From: Saccharothrix sp.
GTDB lineage: Bacteria > Actinomycetota > Actinomycetes > Mycobacteriales > Pseudonocardiaceae
Assembly: GCF_031180885.1 (NCBI RefSeq)
Contig: NZ_JAPSLK010000052.1
Span: 1-59,159 of the forward strand
Direction: 5' to 3'
Length of the DNA stretch: 59,159 bases
The position numbers and the translations under genes were made by a program. Positions 57,483-59,159 of this stretch are shown one piece after another; the stretch's first letter is position 1, and every line of letters starts with the position of its first letter. The notes beneath the pieces were generated by a model. The model was not told the origin of the DNA, did not search any database, and was given only the letters and a program-made list of their open reading frames with translations.

Positions 57483-58217
57483 TCAGAGGGTGAAGTGGCG
57501 GGCCCTGGATTCGGGGCGCCACTCGTCCGCCAGCAGGGCGTTGAGCGCGGACTGCACCAATTCGTGTTCGCCGGTGCCCTTCTCCAGCCACCTCGTCCAG
57601 TTGACCGAAAAGGTGAGCGCGAGAATGCTCTCGAATTGGATGCTGAAGGTCACCGGCGGGAGGTAGGGCGACGTCTCCGGCGGCGAGGCGAGCCACGTGG
57701 TGCCGTCGTCCGCCGTTGTCGTGGCCAGTTCCAGGGTGTCGTCCCAGAGCTTGACCGGAATGGAGTCGCGGCCGGCGATCTCACCCGTGTCCACCACCCT
57801 GGTCACGAGCCCGGTCGGCGCAATCCGCTCGAACATCACGAAGAACCCGGGCGGGCACGTCACCACGTTCAACGCCTGGCGGTACGTGGCCAGCAGCGCC
57901 TCGTCGCTCAACTCCGCCAGGCGCCTCGTGGTCGCCGGCGGACCACTGGGCGGGTAGATCGTCGACGCCGGCGTGTCCTGCCGCAACAGCTCCCAATACG
58001 GTTCCGACGGCTCGGGATCGTTGACGCTGATGAAGGTCCCGTCGATCGCGCAGCCGAACCACAGGTCGAAGCCCGAGGGGCGCACGACGCCGGCGAGGTG
58101 GTCGCGAACCCGCAACGCATCGGTGAAGAAGACTTCCGAACTCTCGGGATCCGACGCGAACGGCCTCGTGAAAGTCAGGCTTTCGCCCTGCGGCTCGTAT
58201 GCGGTGAACTCGCTCAC
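57483..58217 (-). CDS. Candidate immunity protein of a polymorphic toxin locus
   Basis: A 244-residue protein without signal peptide or membrane segment. It is acidic and mixed alpha/beta: GFDLWFGCAIDGTFISVNDP, LNVVTCPPGFFVMFERIA, DTTLELATTTADDG-like strand and a C-terminal LVQSALNALLADEW helix ending RARHFTL. GTG 58217 overlaps the stop of the upstream toxin-like gene (GTGA); an ATG at 58232 is an alternative. Its place directly after a large Pro/Gly-rich protein's variable C-terminus, and the decayed paralogue downstream, are the usual layout of toxin-immunity cassettes. The immunity role is inferred. Confidence 0.65.
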   Translation of the reverse strand: MSEFTAYEPQGESLTFTRPFASDPESSEVFFTDALRVRDHLAGVVRPSGFDLWFGCAIDGTFISVNDPEPSEPYWELLRQDTPASTIYPPSGPPATTRRLAELSDEALLATYRQALNVVTCPPGFFVMFERIAPTGLVTRVVDTGEIAGRDSIPVKLWDDTLELATTTADDGTTWLASPPETSPYLPPVTFSIQFESILALTFSVNWTRWLEKGTGEHELVQSALNALLADEWRPESRARHFTL

Positions 58218-59158
58218 AGAACCCTGCTCCATCCGTTGCTGCCCCGCTCGAGCCGGCCGACGACCTTGCCATTGTCGTCCACGAAGGTGACGACGTCGAG
58301 ATCGGGCAGGTGGCGGTGGAACTTGGACTCGTTCTTGTTGTAACTCGTGACCAGTTCGTCCAGGAAATTACCGGACTTCTTCACCTGGCCATTCGCGTCG
58401 ACGATGTCGTAGTCGAGCCCGTTCGGGGCGATCCGTCGTTGGTTGGGACCCAACTGCACCGTCTCACCGGTGGAGCGCGGGGGCGGCATCACGACCGTGG
58501 TCTCCGCGGTCGGCACCCGGCCGGGCGTCGGGCCGGTGACCTTGTCCGCGCCATGTGTCGACGGCCCGTTCAAGCCGGTGTTCACGGTCGGGAAGGCCTT
58601 CATCCGCTCGACCTCGACGCGCCGTTCGAGCGAGGGCCCTTGCGGGGTCATGCGCTCGACGTAGATGTCGAACGACTTGACGCCCGGCGTGCCGGGGTTG
58701 AAGCGCACCTTGAGGTCCGGGTCGTGCGCGATCTCCTTGGACAGGCGGTCGAGTTCGGTGAGTTCGGCGGCCTTGTCCAGTACCTGGTCCGGGTCGCCGG
58801 CGCGGGCGCGTGGGGCGGTTTCGTCCATCCAGTCCTTCAGGCCGCCGACGTTGCCGCCGCTGACCTCGCGGTTGACCAGGTCCTGGAACTTCTGCGCCAG
58901 GTCCGGGCGGCCCGCGTTGTTCAGGGCGTTGGTGATGTCGTTGGCGTCCTGGTGGAAGTTCGGGTAGTTCGGCAGCGGCTGGAAGCCTGGCGCCTGCTGG
59001 TTGTTGGGTGGCGTGGGCGAGCTGCGGTCGACGGCGTCGTCGGCGTCGGTGTGGTTGGTGCGGTGGTGGTCGGGGGTGCCGGGGACGTAGCCGTCTTGGC
59101 CGGTTTTGGTTTTGGTGCCGTCGGGGCGGTGGGTTTCCCATTCGCCGTTGGGTGGGAT
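58214..59158 (-). CDS. 3' part of a probable polymorphic toxin (runs off the window)
   Basis: The last 314 codons of a larger gene whose start lies beyond the right edge. The visible frame has a polar linker (NGEWETHRPDGTKTKTGQDG), a Pro/Asn-rich stretch, a helical region (ITNALNNAGRPDLAQKFQDL) and a C-terminal beta-rich domain (LDYDIVDANGQVKKSGNFLD; VVTFVDDNGKVVGRLERG). No catalytic motif is recognised. Long repetitive secreted proteins ending in a small variable domain, followed by an overlapping small gene, are typical of contact-dependent toxins in actinomycetes. Toxin identity is inferred from this context. Confidence 0.6.
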   Translation of the reverse strand: MPPNGEWETHRPDGTKTKTGQDGYVPGTPDHHRTNHTDADDAVDRSSPTPPNNQQAPGFQPLPNYPNFHQDANDITNALNNAGRPDLAQKFQDLVNREVSGGNVGGLKDWMDETAPRARAGDPDQVLDKAAELTELDRLSKEIAHDPDLKVRFNPGTPGVKSFDIYVERMTPQGPSLERRVEVERMKAFPTVNTGLNGPSTHGADKVTGPTPGRVPTAETTVVMPPPRSTGETVQLGPNQRRIAPNGLDYDIVDANGQVKKSGNFLDELVTSYNKNESKFHRHLPDLDVVTFVDDNGKVVGRLERGSNGWSRVL

Positions 59159-59159
59159 T

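Overview
This 59 kb window is GC-rich chromosomal DNA from an actinomycete. Lipoprotein signal peptides, an LPxTG-type wall protein, GTG starts, apparent leaderless transcripts and the gene content suggest a filamentous member of the Pseudonocardiales (Saccharothrix / Actinosynnema / Lentzea-like). That placement is inference; no rRNA or other marker gene is present. Most genes sit in short operons whose members overlap by 4 bp, and intergenic DNA is rich in tandem and inverted repeats.

Left part (1-16.7 kb): a lipoprotein, a shortened enoyl-CoA hydratase, and a maltose/oligosaccharide uptake locus (LacI-family repressor, binding lipoprotein, two permeases, GH13 glucosidase). A MarR/old-yellow-enzyme divergent pair follows, then a polyol-type locus (DeoR regulator, binding protein, two permeases, zinc alcohol dehydrogenase). 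Neither importer carries an ATPase, so both probably borrow a shared one from elsewhere. An LPDTG wall protein and a deletion-fused remnant of an amino-acid ABC transporter close the section.

Middle part (16.7-37.5 kb): an intergenic zone with two opposed copies of a hairpin element, then a large RecB-nuclease/helicase protein. Next is an FxSxx-COOH (Fxs) peptide-modification system: an HExxH enzyme and a radical SAM enzyme on one strand, and on the other a 55-residue precursor ending in FESSL plus a 1,232-residue P-loop/TIR-like/NB-ARC/TPR protein. A protein of unknown function, a cation/proton antiporter-like protein and a coupled pair of P-loop ATPases follow. After more repeats come an SDR-like protein with a zinc-ribbon-like segment and a two-gene SLOG/2TM module that resembles known nucleotide-signalling conflict systems.

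Right part (37.5-59 kb): a LysR regulator diverges from a four-gene operon-like run (aminodeoxyheptulosonate synthase, dehydroquinate synthase II, an AMP-forming ligase, isopentenyl diphosphate isomerase) that suggests 3-amino-4-hydroxybenzoate chemistry. Then come gene debris, a DUF998 membrane protein, a FadD/TetR pair, small proteins (one under a probable iron box), a secreted CBM-GH5 cellulase, a NACHT-type NTPase broken by a frameshift at Walker B, a glutamate-cysteine ligase-like enzyme, a phosphopantetheinyl transferase and a metallophosphoesterase. The right edge holds the 3' end of a probable polymorphic toxin with a candidate immunity gene and decayed immunity copies.

The strongest leads are the Fxs system with its NLR-like partner, the SLOG/2TM pair, the small aminohydroxybenzoate locus, the Walker-B frameshift and the opposed hairpin elements. 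Family names come from motif recognition by eye; no database search was run.
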